From contig NZ_NOIG01000013.1 of NCBI RefSeq assembly GCF_002245625.1, forward strand, positions 124,001 to 188,000: DNA of 64,000 bases. The letters are read 5' to 3'. Of this stretch, positions 8,815-18,848 are shown piece after piece. Positions within the stretch are counted from its first letter, which is position 1. Each line of letters opens with the position of its first letter. The DNA is from Acidovorax kalamii. GTDB lineage: Bacteria > Pseudomonadota > Gammaproteobacteria > Burkholderiales > Burkholderiaceae_C. The notes beneath the pieces were generated by a model. The model saw only the letters and a list, made by a program, of their open reading frames with translations. It made no database searches and had not been told where the DNA came from. The translations under genes and the position numbers were made by a program.

Positions 8815-11187
8815 TCATCGGCCGGTACGTAACCGCAAGGCGTTCGCTATCACGGACGCCGAACTCAGGCTCATCGCCAAGGCCGCGATCATCGGCGATA
8901 ACAGCCAACCGGTGAAGGGATACAGCAGCCCTGCCGCAATCGGTATGCCCAGCGCGTTGTAGAGGAAGGCAAACATCAAATTCTGCTTCATGTTGCCCAC
9001 CGTCGCCTCCGACATTCCCCGTGCTGTGGAAATACCCCGCAGATCACCCTTGACCAGGGTGACCTGGGCGCTGTTCATCGCCACATCGGTGCCAGTGCCC
9101 ATCGCGATCCCCACGTCTGCCTTGGCAAGGGCGGGCGCATCGTTGATCCCGTCCCCTGCCATGGCAACGACACGGCCCTCGGCCTGCAGGCGGGACACCA
9201 GAGCCAGCTTGTCGGCAGGCTTGACCTCGCCATGGACCTCATCAATCCCCAGCTTTGCCCCCACCGCCTTGGCGGTGGTCATGCCGTCGCCCGTGGCCAT
9301 GACGATGCGCAGTCCTGCCGCATGCAAAGTGGCCAAGGCTTCCGGCGTGCTGGCCTTGATGGCATCCGAGACCGCCAGCAGGCCTTGAAGCCGGCCGTCA
9401 GTCGCCAGGTACATCACACTGGCGCCTGTGGCGCGCAAGGCCTCCGCCTGCGCAAGCAGCGGACCCGCAGAAACGCCCACCTGCTCCATGAGGACTGTGT
9501 TGCCCAGGGCGAGCTGGCGCCCGGCGACCCGTCCACGTACGCCAATGCCCGACCCGGACTCGAAGTCCTCGGGTTTGTCCAGCACCAGGCCCTTGGCGCG
9601 GGCCGCCTGGACAATGGCATCGGCCAGCGGATGCTCGCTGCCTTGGTCCAGACTGGCCGCCAGGCGCAGCACTTCGTCCTCGGACAGGCCAGGCATGGCC
9701 ACCACACGTTCAAAGGAGGGCTTGCCCTCGGTGAGCGTGCCTGTCTTGTCCACGATCAGCGTGTCCACCTTGCGCAGGTTCTCGATGGCTGCAGCGTCCC
9801 TGAACAGCACGCCACTGGTCGCGCCCCGGCCTGTGGCCACCATGATGGACATCGGTGTTGCCAAGCCCAACGCGCAGGGGCACGCAATGATCAGCACGGC
9901 CACGGCGTTGACCAGGCCATAGACCCAACGTGGCTCCGGCCCGAAAAGGCCCCACGCAAACAGCGTGACCAGCGCGATACCGACCACAGCCATCACGAAG
10001 TAGCCCGCCACCTGGTCGGCCATGCGCTGCATGGGAGCCCGTGAGCGCTGTGCTTGCGCAACCATCTGAACGATCTGCGACAGCATGGTGGCCGAACCCA
10101 CCCGCTCGGAGCGGATCACCAGCGCACCGTTGGTATTGAGCGTGGCACCGATGACGGCATCGCCAGGCCCCTTGACGATGGGCACCGGCTCGCCAGTGAG
10201 CATGGCTTCGTCCACCGCGCTGCGCCCCTCGACCACCACGCCATCCACCGGCACCTTCTCACCGGGGCGCACGCGCAAGAGGTCTCCCACATGGACATGG
10301 GACAAGGGAACATCACTCTCCTGACCGTTGGCGTCGATGCGCCGCGCGGTCTTGGGGGCCAGGCCCAGCAGCGATTTGATGGCGGCAGAAGTCTGCGAGC
10401 GTGCTTTCAGCTCCAGCATCTGGCCCAGCAGCGTGAGAGAGATGATGACGGCTGCAGCTTCGAAGTACACCGCCACGCGGCCCATGGCCTGGAATGAGGC
10501 TGGAAACAGCCCGGGCGAAACGGTGGCGACTACGCTGTAAGCAAAAGCGGCGCCCGTGCCCAGGCCGATCAGTGTCCACATATTGGGACTGCGGTTCGCG
10601 ATGGACTGGGCGCCACGTACAAAGAAGGGCCAGCCAGCCCACAGCACGATGGGAACCGTCAGCACCAGTTCAATCCAGCTCTGTGTGGCCATCTCGAACC
10701 ACTGCAACCGGTGCCCCACCATGGCCAAAACAGTGACCACGACGGTGAGGGGCAGCGTCCACCAGAAGCGATGCCGGAAATCCAAAAGTTCGGCGTTCTC
10801 TCCCTCATCCAGCGTGGGCAGCATGGGCTCCAGTGTCATGCCGCACTTGGGACAATTGCCGGGATGGTCTTGCTGCACCTCCGGGTGCATGGGGCAGGTG
10901 TAGGTTGTGCGCGGTTGTGCCGCTTCGGGCTCGGGCTGATGCGTGCTCTCGCTGATAGAAGTCGAGAGAAATTTTTGCGGCGCTTCCATGAAGCGTGCTT
11001 TGCATTTGGCGCTGCAAAAGTAGTAGGGACGTCCTTCATGCTCGGTCGAGTGATGCGATTGTTCTGTCACCCCCATCCCACACACGGGATCCGTCAGTCC
11101 CACGGAAGACCCTGCTTGGTTCCCGTGTTGCCCATCATGATGGTGGTGTTCGTGATGGGTGTGCTCGTGCGATGTTGGGGATGACAT
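8815..11187 (-). CDS. Cu+/Ag+ P1B-type ATPase with YHS and metal-binding N-terminal domains
   Basis: A 790-residue P1B-ATPase from ATG 11187 (GGAG 8 nt upstream). The N-terminus is His-rich ([11 protein letters not shown]), followed by a YHS-type motif DPVCGMGV...YYFCSAKC (about residues 33-66) and a TCPMHPEV...CPKCGM motif (about 96-116). It has no HMA domain. The catalytic core is complete: membrane CPC in [24 protein letters not shown] (phosphorylated Asp), SEHPLAD and [10 protein letters not shown]. This domain order resembles SilP and related Cu/Ag exporters. It acts in the inner membrane and pumps metal from the cytosol. An upstream in-frame start at 11271 lacks a ribosome site. Confidence 0.92.
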   Translation of the reverse strand: MSSPTSHEHTHHEHHHHDGQHGNQAGSSVGLTDPVCGMGVTEQSHHSTEHEGRPYYFCSAKCKARFMEAPQKFLSTSISESTHQPEPEAAQPRTTYTCPMHPEVQQDHPGNCPKCGMTLEPMLPTLDEGENAELLDFRHRFWWTLPLTVVVTVLAMVGHRLQWFEMATQSWIELVLTVPIVLWAGWPFFVRGAQSIANRSPNMWTLIGLGTGAAFAYSVVATVSPGLFPASFQAMGRVAVYFEAAAVIISLTLLGQMLELKARSQTSAAIKSLLGLAPKTARRIDANGQESDVPLSHVHVGDLLRVRPGEKVPVDGVVVEGRSAVDEAMLTGEPVPIVKGPGDAVIGATLNTNGALVIRSERVGSATMLSQIVQMVAQAQRSRAPMQRMADQVAGYFVMAVVGIALVTLFAWGLFGPEPRWVYGLVNAVAVLIIACPCALGLATPMSIMVATGRGATSGVLFRDAAAIENLRKVDTLIVDKTGTLTEGKPSFERVVAMPGLSEDEVLRLAASLDQGSEHPLADAIVQAARAKGLVLDKPEDFESGSGIGVRGRVAGRQLALGNTVLMEQVGVSAGPLLAQAEALRATGASVMYLATDGRLQGLLAVSDAIKASTPEALATLHAAGLRIVMATGDGMTTAKAVGAKLGIDEVHGEVKPADKLALVSRLQAEGRVVAMAGDGINDAPALAKADVGIAMGTGTDVAMNSAQVTLVKGDLRGISTARGMSEATVGNMKQNLMFAFLYNALGIPIAAGLLYPFTGWLLSPMIAALAMSLSSASVIANALRLRTGR

Positions 11188-11389
11188 GGATGGAACTCCG
11201 GTTAATGTGTTGGGTGGCCGCGTCGCCCGCGTTCCTGTTGGCAGTACTTCCCAAGTCAGACTTCCCGCCAACTCCCGGACTCAAGCGCTGGCAAGGATCA
11301 CAAGAAATCATGACCCTCGATACGCTGCGGCCTAAGCACGACGACCTGCAGCAGCCGCTTCATGTGAACGGCTCCTGGCTATCTAGATG

Positions 11390-11950
11390 TCAGTGCGCGC
11401 CACGATGTACATGTACGCCACGCATCCAAGTCATGAGATCCAAATGACTGGTTGTCTGCTTTTCCGCTACCCCAGAGTGCGCAGTGGAGGCCTTGGCACC
11501 ACGACGCTTCGGTTTGACAAAACTGGCGCTGTGATTGGGGGCCGAGGGACTGTCTGCGGCGAGGTTTTCCAGAATCGAGCAATGGGCATGATCGTCACCT
11601 GCGCACACAGAAACCAACTGCTCTAACGCCGATTTCATCTCGACAATTTCCCGTAGCTTTTCCTCCAGATCTGCCAGATGGCGCTCGGCAATCGCTTTGA
11701 CCTGCCGACTGGTGCGGTGTGTGTCGCCCCATTGGCCGATCAGCTCTGCAATCTGGGGCATGGAGAAGCCGAGGCGGCGCGACTGCCGGATGAAGCGCAG
11801 TACCGAGACTTCACGTTCACCGTATTTTCGATAGCCGGCCTCGCTGCGTTCGGCTTCCGGCAACAAACCTGTTTGCTCGTAGTGGCGGATCATCTTGGCG
11901 GATACGCCTGCCGCCTTGGCTGCATCGCCGATGTTCATGAGTGTGGTCAT
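11390..11950 (-). CDS. cueR: CueR-type MerR-family copper-responsive activator
   Basis: The protein has 186 residues from ATG 11950 (AGGAG 6 nt upstream). The N-terminal MerR winged helix is visible (MNIGDAAKAAGVSAKMIRHYE, residues 5-25), followed by a long dimerisation helix and the metal loop CAGDDHAHC. Two Cys spaced by seven residues is the CueR signature for Cu(I), Ag(I) or Au(I). The C-terminus is about 50 residues longer than E. coli CueR and ends in a His-containing tail. It is downstream of copZ on the same strand and probably activates copZ-cueR and one or both ATPase genes. Confidence 0.93.
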   Translation of the reverse strand: MTTLMNIGDAAKAAGVSAKMIRHYEQTGLLPEAERSEAGYRKYGEREVSVLRFIRQSRRLGFSMPQIAELIGQWGDTHRTSRQVKAIAERHLADLEEKLREIVEMKSALEQLVSVCAGDDHAHCSILENLAADSPSAPNHSASFVKPKRRGAKASTAHSGVAEKQTTSHLDLMTWMRGVHVHRGAH

Positions 11951-11973
11951 GGATGCTCCTGTGCAATGGAATA

Positions 11974-12009
11974 ACACGGTAGCAAGGACTTTCATCCTTA
12001 CCACCGTGT
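11974..12009. repeat. Imperfect 14-bp inverted repeat in the cueR leader
   Basis: ACACGGTAGCAAGG (11974-11987) faces CCTTACCACCGTGT (11996-12009) with 12 of 14 positions complementary and an 8-nt loop. It lies between copZ and cueR, just upstream of the cueR ribosome site. It could be a hairpin in the copZ-cueR transcript or paired half-sites for a regulator. A TTGACA-rich stretch on the minus strand at 12003-12019 abuts it and could be a -35 element for cueR. Confidence 0.5.
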
Positions 12010-12051
12010 CAATGTCAAGCGCTCTGAATACTACGTTCTGTAAAGCCTAGA

Positions 12052-12243
12052 TCAGGCGGGCGGATATCCAGCTTCAGTCAGTACCTCGACCAGTGTCTTG
12101 CGATCTTCCGCACTTTGCACAGTGACCATACGTTTGGACATGTCCACCTGCACTTTGCATTCAGGGTCTGTCATCTGCAGCGTCTGGCTCACCATACCAG
12201 CGCAGTGTCCGCAGGTCATGTCGGGGAGTTGGAATTCATGCAT
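12052..12243 (-). CDS. copZ: CopZ-type copper chaperone (single HMA domain)
   Basis: The complete 63-residue HMA protein carries the Cu(I) site MTCGHC at residues 9-14 and the usual beta-alpha-beta-beta-alpha-beta length. It shuttles Cu(I) in the cytoplasm to the P-type ATPases or to CueR. The ATG at 12243 has AGAGG about 7 nt upstream. It is the first gene of copZ-cueR and diverges from the second ATPase gene; a CueR-type operator lies upstream. Confidence 0.93.
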   Translation of the reverse strand: MHEFQLPDMTCGHCAGMVSQTLQMTDPECKVQVDMSKRMVTVQSAEDRKTLVEVLTEAGYPPA

Positions 12244-12286
12244 TTTTCGCCTCTTGGAAAAAGTTAAGAGGCTTTCAGTCTCCGGT

Positions 12287-12307
12287 TTGCCACTGGGGCA
12301 AGGTCAA
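12287..12307 (-). promoter_or_regulatory. Probable CueR operator/promoter of copZ
   Basis: On the minus strand a TTGACC -35 hexamer (12302-12307) is followed at once by the dyad TTGCC-CCAGT-GGCAA (12287-12301). MerR-type copper promoters have this layout, with a dyad in an over-long spacer. A GAGACT at a spacing of about 19 bp is a plausible -10. It reads into copZ, and its distance from copA on the other strand leaves open whether it also controls that gene. Confidence 0.65.
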
Positions 12308-12426
12308 GTGGCCAGACAGATATTCAAACAAGGAGCGCCGGCTCGCTTGCGTCTCCCATCGTGTCAACCCTGAAAGTTCGAACTCTGCCGGTTAACGCCG
12401 GAGTTGAATACCACATGGAGATTGCT

Positions 12427-14835
12427 ATGAATACCTCTGCCCATGAAGCGGGGCCGTCCGCCTCACTATCGATCGCACACCTGAATCTTCCGATACTTGG
12501 CATGACCTGCGGCTCTTGCGTTGGACGGGTTGAAAGGGCCCTCAAAGCCGTCCCTGGGGTCAGTGAGGTGACCGTTAATATTGCTACTGAGCGCGCCTCC
12601 GTGGTTGCCGCCTCCACGGTGCCGGTCCCGGCCTTGGCTGCGGCTGTCGAAAAGGCTGGATACGCAATAGCGGAAGAGTCCGTGGAGCTGTTGATCGGCG
12701 GGATGACCTGCGCGTCGTGCGTGGGACGTGTCGAAAAAGCGCTGAAGGGTGTACCAGGCGTCAAGCATGCGGAAGTCAATCTAGCCACGGAGCGTGCGCA
12801 GGTTCGTTTCGATGCAGGATTGCCTCCCGAACGCCTGGTAGCCGCCGTTGTAAAGGCGGGCTATGAGGCGCAGGTGGCGGATACGAACACTCCCACTGAA
12901 CACGACAAGCAGTCGGCGCCCTGGTGGCCTGTCGCTCTAGCCGCTGGTCTGTCCTTCCCCCTGGTATTGCCCATGCTTGGCATGCTGTTCGGTCAAGACT
13001 GGACACTCAACGGCTGGATTCAACTGGCCCTGGCCACGCCTGTGCAGTTCTGGCTGGGCGCGAGGTTCTACCGCGCTGGCTGGAAGGCTCTTCGTGCAGG
13101 CGCAGGCAACATGGATCTGCTGGTCGCATTGGGTACGTCGGCCGGGTTCGGTTTGAGCCTGTACCTGCTGGTCAAGCACGCTGAGCACGGCACACCCCAC
13201 CTGTACTTTGAAGCCTCCTCTGTCATTGTCACGCTAGTGCTCCTCGGGAAGTGGCTGGAAGCCCGAGCCAAGCGACAAACCACCGAAGCGATCCGGGCGC
13301 TGCATGCGCTGCGCCCAGAAATTGCGCGTGTGCGCACTGATGCCGGTGACATTGATCTACCACTCTCACGCGTGAAAGTAGGTGATACGGTGGTTGTCCG
13401 CCCAGGGGAGAGAGTCCCGGTAGACGGCTCGGTGATCGAAGGCGCAAGCCAGGTGGATGAGTCATTGATCACCGGGGAGAGCCTGCCCGTTGCGAAGCAC
13501 GTCGGCGACAAGGTGACGGGAGGCGCCGTGAACGCGGAGGGCTTGTTGTTGGTACGGACGACTGCGATTGGCGCAGAGTCAACTCTGTCGCGCATCGTGC
13601 GGATGGTTGAGTCGGCGCAGGCGAAGAAGGCTCCCATCCAGCGGATAGTGGATGAAGTGAGTGCGGTCTTTGTGCCCGTGGTGCTCGGCCTTGCTGCCAT
13701 CACACTGATGGGCTGGGGCTTCGCCACTGGCAACTGGGAACAGGCGATCCTCAATGCTGTCGCGGTACTTGTCATTGCGTGCCCTTGTGCGCTGGGTTTG
13801 GCTACTCCCACCGCGATCATGGCGGGCACCGGCGTTGCAGCACGCCACGGTATTCTGATCAAGGATGCAGAAGCACTGGAGGTTGCCCACCGCATCGACA
13901 CCGTGGCGTTCGACAAGACCGGCACCCTGACCGAGGGGAAGCCCACTTTGACGGCTGCGATGCCTGCCGAAGGCCTCCAGGATCAGTTACTGCCGTTTGC
14001 TGCGGCCATTCAGAACGGCAGCGAGCATCCACTGGCCAAGGCCGTGATGGACGCTGCACGCACCCAGGGTGTGACCGTTCCTCGTGCCACTGAGGTCACA
14101 GCGGTAGCTGGCAGAGGCATGTCTGCTGTCATCAAAGGACGCCAGATCCGCCTCGGGAGTACACGTTACATGGAGGAGTTGGGTGTCAACATGGCCGGTC
14201 TGACCGGGGCTGCAGCACTGATGCAACAAGAGGGCCGCACAGTATCCTGGTTGGCTGACGTGACCGATGCGCCAGAGGTGATGGGATTATTGGCATTTGG
14301 AGACACAGTGAAGCCAAGCTCACAACTGGCCATTGCCCAACTGCATGCTCTCGGCATCCAGACCGTCTTGGTCACCGGGGACAACAAGGGAAGCGCAAGC
14401 GCAGTAGCCAGCGCGTTGGGCATCGATCAGGTTCGTGCTGATGTGCTGCCGGAAGGCAAGGCGGATATCGTGGCGCAGCTCAAGTCAGGTGGCAGGCACG
14501 TTGCGATGGTGGGTGACGGCATCAACGACGCGCCCGCTCTGGCTGCGGCGAATGTGGGAATTGCCATGTCCACGGGCACCGACGTGGCCATGCATGCTGC
14601 GGGGATCACGCTGATGCATGGTGACCCCGCGTTGATCGCAGATGCCATCGACATCTCCCGGCGCACGTACGCAAAGATCCGTCAGAACCTTTTCTGGGCA
14701 TTCGCGTACAACGTGGTCGGGATCCCCTTGGCTGCATTTGGCCTGTTGAATCCCATGGTGGCGGGAGCAGCTATGGCCCTCAGCAGCGTGAGTGTGGTGA
14801 CCAATGCGTTGCTGCTGCGTTCTTGGAAGAGGTAA
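12427..14835 (+). CDS. copA: CopA-type Cu+-exporting P1B-ATPase with two HMA domains
   Basis: An 802-residue ATPase from ATG 12427 (GGAG 6 nt upstream). Two N-terminal HMA domains each carry a metal site, GMTCGSC (about residues 26-32) and GMTCASC (about 94-100). The core has the CPC membrane site (ACPCALG), [23 protein letters not shown] and [10 protein letters not shown], and ends with the YNVVGIP and MALSSVSV segments of Cu(I)-ATPases. It exports Cu(I) or Ag(I) to the periplasm and probably takes metal from CopZ. An upstream GTG at 12361 is in frame, but the ribosome site favours 12427. It is divergent from copZ-cueR. Confidence 0.95.
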   Translation: MNTSAHEAGPSASLSIAHLNLPILGMTCGSCVGRVERALKAVPGVSEVTVNIATERASVVAASTVPVPALAAAVEKAGYAIAEESVELLIGGMTCASCVGRVEKALKGVPGVKHAEVNLATERAQVRFDAGLPPERLVAAVVKAGYEAQVADTNTPTEHDKQSAPWWPVALAAGLSFPLVLPMLGMLFGQDWTLNGWIQLALATPVQFWLGARFYRAGWKALRAGAGNMDLLVALGTSAGFGLSLYLLVKHAEHGTPHLYFEASSVIVTLVLLGKWLEARAKRQTTEAIRALHALRPEIARVRTDAGDIDLPLSRVKVGDTVVVRPGERVPVDGSVIEGASQVDESLITGESLPVAKHVGDKVTGGAVNAEGLLLVRTTAIGAESTLSRIVRMVESAQAKKAPIQRIVDEVSAVFVPVVLGLAAITLMGWGFATGNWEQAILNAVAVLVIACPCALGLATPTAIMAGTGVAARHGILIKDAEALEVAHRIDTVAFDKTGTLTEGKPTLTAAMPAEGLQDQLLPFAAAIQNGSEHPLAKAVMDAARTQGVTVPRATEVTAVAGRGMSAVIKGRQIRLGSTRYMEELGVNMAGLTGAAALMQQEGRTVSWLADVTDAPEVMGLLAFGDTVKPSSQLAIAQLHALGIQTVLVTGDNKGSASAVASALGIDQVRADVLPEGKADIVAQLKSGGRHVAMVGDGINDAPALAAANVGIAMSTGTDVAMHAAGITLMHGDPALIADAIDISRRTYAKIRQNLFWAFAYNVVGIPLAAFGLLNPMVAGAAMALSSVSVVTNALLLRSWKR

Positions 14836-14907
14836 GGACTAGCGCCAGATCCGACAACGGATCCTGTCAGATGCAGACCGCGTATGTCCATCGCTATCCG
14901 GTCGAAC

Positions 14908-15972
14908 TCAAGAGGTTCTGTGAACGTGCTGATGGTGCACATCTGGTGCGTGGGGGTGAGCGTGGGTCATAGGCTCATGGGTGTGCTTGTGACTGTGGCT
15001 GCCCTTTGGCATCACATCGTGCACATGTGAATGGTGCCCGTCGTCGTGCCGGTGGGCATGCTCATGCTCAAGCACTTCGTGTGAGTGCTCATGACCATGT
15101 CTTTCCGTCAAGTGCAGTACCACTCCCGCCAGCATCAGTACCCCGCCCAGCAGCATCAACCATCCCGCAGAGCGGTCCCCTAAGCCGAAGGCCACTGCAG
15201 CGCCAATGAAGGGCGCAAAGGCGAACACCGAGCCCGTCCGCGCCGCACCAAACGCCCTCTGGGCAAGAAGGTAAAAGCGCAGGCTCAGGCCGTAGCCCGT
15301 GGCGCCAACGGCGAGAAGCCCGAGTGCCGCATACAACGACGGCAAGGGCTCACCCGTAGAAACAGCCAATGCTGCCGTCGCTACGGCTCCCAAGGTAGCC
15401 TTGGCCATCACCACCTGGCCGGGGTCGCGCTCAGCCAGCCCACGGGACAGGGTGTTGTCCACCCCCCAGGCGACGGTGGCCAGCAGCACGGCAAGTAGTC
15501 CCATTAGCTGCACGCCCCCCTGCTGGGCCTGGTCCAGAACGAGCGCCATTCCTCCTGCGAACAGCAAGAGCATGGCGGCCCACACTCGGCGATCCATAGT
15601 TTCGCTGTACAGCCACCATGCCAGCGTGGCGGTGAACAGCGCTTCCAACGTGAGCATGAGTGATGCGCTTGCGCCGCTCGTGTGTTGCAGGCCCCAGGCC
15701 AGGGCGACCGGGCCCAGGGCGGCACCGAACCCCGCCATAGCTATGAGGCGCCAGGCGTCGGATCTCTGCAACCTTGCCTCGTGGGCTGCAGTTCGCAAGG
15801 ACGAGGCTCCGATTGCAGCTGCTCCAGAGTACAGAAGCGCGGCCGTCGTGAACGCCCCCAGCCCTGCACCTAGCCTCTGGACCGCAGGCGTGCTGATGCC
15901 GAAAAGAACCGCCGCCAACAGGGCGAGAAAGCCGCCGCGCAAGGCGGGGAGGTGCAAAAGTTCACGCGTCAT
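14908..15972 (-). CDS. EamA/DMT-family transporter with His-rich cytosolic or periplasmic tail
   Basis: The 354-residue membrane protein has ten hydrophobic segments in the two-fold EamA arrangement over residues 10-285. EamA proteins export or import small metabolites. The last about 65 residues are unusual: dense His clusters such as HGHEHSHEV, HEHAHRHDDGHHSHVH and HSHKHTHE, a pattern more typical of Zn/Ni/Co transporters. This and its place at the end of a metal island suggest a metal-linked role, but the substrate is unknown. The ribosome site is weak. It is convergent with copA. Confidence 0.8.
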   Translation of the reverse strand: MTRELLHLPALRGGFLALLAAVLFGISTPAVQRLGAGLGAFTTAALLYSGAAAIGASSLRTAAHEARLQRSDAWRLIAMAGFGAALGPVALAWGLQHTSGASASLMLTLEALFTATLAWWLYSETMDRRVWAAMLLLFAGGMALVLDQAQQGGVQLMGLLAVLLATVAWGVDNTLSRGLAERDPGQVVMAKATLGAVATAALAVSTGEPLPSLYAALGLLAVGATGYGLSLRFYLLAQRAFGAARTGSVFAFAPFIGAAVAFGLGDRSAGWLMLLGGVLMLAGVVLHLTERHGHEHSHEVLEHEHAHRHDDGHHSHVHDVMPKGSHSHKHTHEPMTHAHPHAPDVHHQHVHRTS

Positions 15973-16333
15973 GGTGCAGGTGATTTCGTCATGAACCGTC
16001 GTGGAGGTATTCTCCTTCTTGATGAACCCTAAAGTTCGTCAAGGTCAGACACCAAGGCCAGCGGTCGGTTTCTTGGCGAAGAGGGGATGGTCAGCTTTCG
16101 GGAATCGCGGTCATCGGCCTATCCAAATTCAGTCGTCCCGGATACTGCAGAAAGTTGCTGAGAATTGTGGAGCACTACTCGACACGGTCCGGCAGACACC
16201 CGCATCTACCGGAATGCTGAGCAGACAGTCGGCCAATGCTGCTTGCGAGTCAGCAAACTAGTTGAGCAGAAGCAAAGACTTTGAATTCGATCAGGAGCAT
16301 CGTCCTCTCCCCTCAACTCGATGGGAGACCATC
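15973..16333. other. Gene-poor stretch with a dyad upstream of the EamA gene
   Basis: I see no gene in these 361 bases. A dyad CTTGATGAAC (16018-16027) / GTTCGTCAAG (16034-16043), 9 of 10 positions complementary with a 6-bp spacer, lies about 45-70 bp upstream of the EamA gene. On the minus strand a TTGACG overlaps its outer arm. This could be an operator for the transporter gene. Confidence 0.4.
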
Positions 16334-16957
16334 ATGGGATCCGAAGCCAACGCCTCTCGCCATGAGCCTTGGAACAAAGGCAAGATTGTCGGTCAGAAAG
16401 CTCCGTTCAAGCTCAAAGATATCTGGGCTCTGCGCGTGCGCCTTCAGATGGAAAATCGCGTTCGCGAGCTTGCTCTCTTCAACCTTGGTATCGACAGCAA
16501 GCTTCGCGGCTGTGACCTCGTTGCCCTCAAAGTTCGGGACATCTGCCACGGTGAGCAAGTTGCAACCCGCGCTGTCGTGATGCAGCACAAGACTCAACGC
16601 CCCGTCCAATTTGAAATCACAGCAGTTGCCCGTGACGCTGTGCAGAAATGGATCAAGGTTGCAGGGCTAAAGTCCGACGACTTCCTCTTCCCGAGCCGCA
16701 TTCACGACTCACCGCACTTGGGGACGCGACAGTACGCGCGGATACTAGGTGGCTGGGTCGAGGAGCTTGGTCTTGACCCAGCAGAATATGGCACGCACTC
16801 TATGCGGAGAACCAAGGCAACGCTGATCTACCGGCGAACAAAGAACTTGCGCGCTGTGCAGCTTCTTCTTGGTCACTCCAAGCTTGAGTCCACCGTGCGC
16901 TATCTCGGCATTGAGGTAGATGATGCGCTTGAAATCTCCGAGCAGACTGAAATCTAG
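16334..16957 (+). CDS. Short tyrosine recombinase/integrase
   Basis: A 207-residue protein from ATG 16334 (GGGAG 6 nt upstream). Catalytic-domain elements are visible in order: first Arg in DSKLRGCDLVAL, HSMRRTK with the H-x-x-R box, LLGHSKLESTVRYLG with the second His and a candidate nucleophile Tyr. The N-terminal arm-binding domain of full phage integrases is missing, which is normal for this short family found in proteobacterial accessory regions. It marks the right edge of the copper island. I found no tRNA gene or clear att repeats beside it. Confidence 0.85.
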   Translation: MGSEANASRHEPWNKGKIVGQKAPFKLKDIWALRVRLQMENRVRELALFNLGIDSKLRGCDLVALKVRDICHGEQVATRAVVMQHKTQRPVQFEITAVARDAVQKWIKVAGLKSDDFLFPSRIHDSPHLGTRQYARILGGWVEELGLDPAEYGTHSMRRTKATLIYRRTKNLRAVQLLLGHSKLESTVRYLGIEVDDALEISEQTEI

Positions 16958-17277
16958 TCGGCAATTGAGTCGCTCCGACGGACGCGCAATTGCGCGTCCA
17001 TGGGCGATAGTACCCACTTCTAACCACAGGGTACGTGAGTTGGCAAATTTCCGCTTTTGACCGGACCAGTCATTGGGCGACTCACACTGAACGACCGCAA
17101 CCAGCCTGAAGCGGAAATAGGCTGCTACGTTTCCTTGGGAACGAGCTCCCAAAAGCGCTTTAGCGCAATCTCCTGCTACGGGCGTTCAAATGACCAGAGA
17201 CTTATGCAGTTCCGCTGAGTTTGAATCCACATTCCAAATTGCAGTCTGCGTCTGGTCTTCCATCGGCATGATTGGCT
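16958..17277. other. Non-coding stretch after the integrase
   Basis: No gene is seen. A 10-bp inverted repeat ATTTCCGCTT (17047-17056) / AAGCGGAAAT (17109-17118) flanks 52 bp, and a short GC palindrome (CGCGCAATTGCGCG, 16983-16996) lies near the integrase stop. These may be a transcription stop or remnants of an element end. Confidence 0.35.
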
Positions 17278-18231
17278 TTATGAACTAACTTCGAACCGGT
17301 AGAGCTGCTGGGGGTTATGCACAAGCAGTAGATCCAAACTCTTAGTGGACGTCGCAATTTCAGCAAGTGCGTCAACCAAGACTCCGTCATCTGGAATGTG
17401 AGTATGGTTGGGATGTGGCCAGTCCGTTCCCCAAACACAGCGTTCTGGAAAGCGATCAACCAGAGCACGCGCGAGAGCAACACCATATCGGTACTTTTTT
17501 GTAGGCGGCGACTCTGCGTCGATGCGGTCAATGCCGCTTACCTTGACATAGAAGCGAGGATTGTCCAACAGCCGAAGAAGCGCTTGGAAGTCGCCGTGCT
17601 CAGTACCTTTCGTGGCATCAACCCTGCCCATGTGATCGATTACCACGGGCACTGCACTCAGCTTTAGGGGCGCAGCCAACTCGTGCACTAATCGGCCATC
17701 GAAGTGAATTTGCAGGTGCATTCCCACCGCAGCGAGACGCGGGGTCAGTTTCATTACTTCATCTAGCGTCGTGCCGTTCTCAATGTGTCGCATGAAATTG
17801 AAACGCACGCCGCGGAAGCCGGCCAGGCTCAATCGCTGCAACTCGGCATCAGGAACATCAGGCTTCACCAACGCCACCCCTAAGTAGCGTCCTTCACCAG
17901 CTGCAATTGCGTCTTCGACGACACGATTGTCTGTACCGTGCATGACGGATTGAACGATCACGCAGCGCACTATGCCCATGCGCCTGTGCAATGCGAAAAG
18001 CGCTTCTTTCGGAGCTTCCACAGGCGTGGATGGACGGTTTTGAGCGTACGGAAACTTGGCGACTGGACCAAATACGTGAACGTGGCTATCACACGAGAGC
18101 GGTGGAAGTCGCAGGTGAGTGATGGTGGGGCTTTCCAGGTAGGTCCTAGTAGGTGGGGAGGCACTCGATGCAGCAGTGTTCATGACGTGTGTTGTTAGAG
18201 TTTTCAGAGGCATACGATGGCTGTCGATCAT
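17278..18231 (-). CDS. Amidohydrolase, 2-pyrone-4,6-dicarboxylate lactonase (LigI)-like
   Basis: The 317-residue TIM-barrel hydrolase shows the amidohydrolase HxH motif (CDSHVHVFGP), a His-containing strand (LQIHFDGR), VVIDHMGR and the late Asp strand VWGTDWPHPNH. LigI opens the lactone 2-pyrone-4,6-dicarboxylate in protocatechuate 4,5-cleavage, and relatives hydrolyse other lactones, so lactone opening is inferred. It is last in a four-gene set (SDR, Bug, CMD-like, this gene) with gaps of 26-53 bp. Starts at 18231, 18213 and 18183 are all possible; 18231 has a weak AGG site. Confidence 0.82.
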   Translation of the reverse strand: MIDSHRMPLKTLTTHVMNTAASSASPPTRTYLESPTITHLRLPPLSCDSHVHVFGPVAKFPYAQNRPSTPVEAPKEALFALHRRMGIVRCVIVQSVMHGTDNRVVEDAIAAGEGRYLGVALVKPDVPDAELQRLSLAGFRGVRFNFMRHIENGTTLDEVMKLTPRLAAVGMHLQIHFDGRLVHELAAPLKLSAVPVVIDHMGRVDATKGTEHGDFQALLRLLDNPRFYVKVSGIDRIDAESPPTKKYRYGVALARALVDRFPERCVWGTDWPHPNHTHIPDDGVLVDALAEIATSTKSLDLLLVHNPQQLYRFEVSS

Positions 18232-18267
18232 TGGGAACCTTCGGACGCGAAAGCCAAACCGTTTGGA

Positions 18268-18795
18268 TCAATGCGAAATGTTCAGTGCCACAAGGAAGCG
18301 AGAAACCATGTTGTAGGCAGCGACGGTGGCAACAAGTTCCACTACAGCACCTGGGTCGCGATGAGCGCTCACCCGATTCATCAACTCCTCGGGCACCTTC
18401 ACATCTCTTGTCATTCGGTCGGTTAGCTCGAGTAGCAACTGCTCCTCTTGGGTAAATTGATCTCCAATCGCGTGTTCTCTTAGTGCATCGATTTTGGTCT
18501 GTGTGAAGCCAGCCTTGAGTGCGATAGGCGCGTGAGCATCGAATTCAAATGCGGCGTCATTGAGTACTGCGACCCGCAGGATGATCATTTCGCGCAGGGA
18601 GGTAGGAACGCTAGTGCGGTTGCGTACTGCTGTCAGCATCGATTCCCAGCCTTCGGCGATGGGCGCACTGTTGAGCAAGACTTGATAGAGGAGCGAAATG
18701 CGACCGCGCTCAGCCATGATGCGCGACTCGATGTCATTCAGTTCTGGGCGCGTGCCAGGCGTTACCAATGGAACGCGGATGTGATCTGTTGTCAT
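18268..18795 (-). CDS. Carboxymuconolactone decarboxylase/AhpD-fold protein
   Basis: A 175-residue all-helical protein with the CMD-family segment MIILRVAVLNDAAFEFDAHAPIALKAG (about residues 72-98). In AhpD-like members this region has a CxxC pair; here there is no Cys, as in the decarboxylase branch, where E and H residues are kept (EFDAH). CMD proteins act on ring-cleavage lactones or as peroxide-linked enzymes. Next to a LigI-like lactonase, a lactone or ring-cleavage substrate is likely. Start ATG 18795 is preferred to an in-frame start at 18894 that would overlap the Bug gene. Confidence 0.8.
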   Translation of the reverse strand: MTTDHIRVPLVTPGTRPELNDIESRIMAERGRISLLYQVLLNSAPIAEGWESMLTAVRNRTSVPTSLREMIILRVAVLNDAAFEFDAHAPIALKAGFTQTKIDALREHAIGDQFTQEEQLLLELTDRMTRDVKVPEELMNRVSAHRDPGAVVELVATVAAYNMVSRFLVALNISH

Positions 18796-18848
18796 GGATG
18801 TTCTTTCTCGACGCGCAAGCCGATCTTCATATGCCACTTGGGCAGCGT

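Noticed and set aside
12370..12400. GTTCGAACTC resembling a tRNA T-arm
   Set aside because: No acceptor stem, anticodon arm or CCA can be built around it; it lies in the copA leader.
16334..16957. Integrase as part of a prophage
   Set aside because: No capsid, portal, terminase or lysis genes occur nearby; the short recombinase stands alone.
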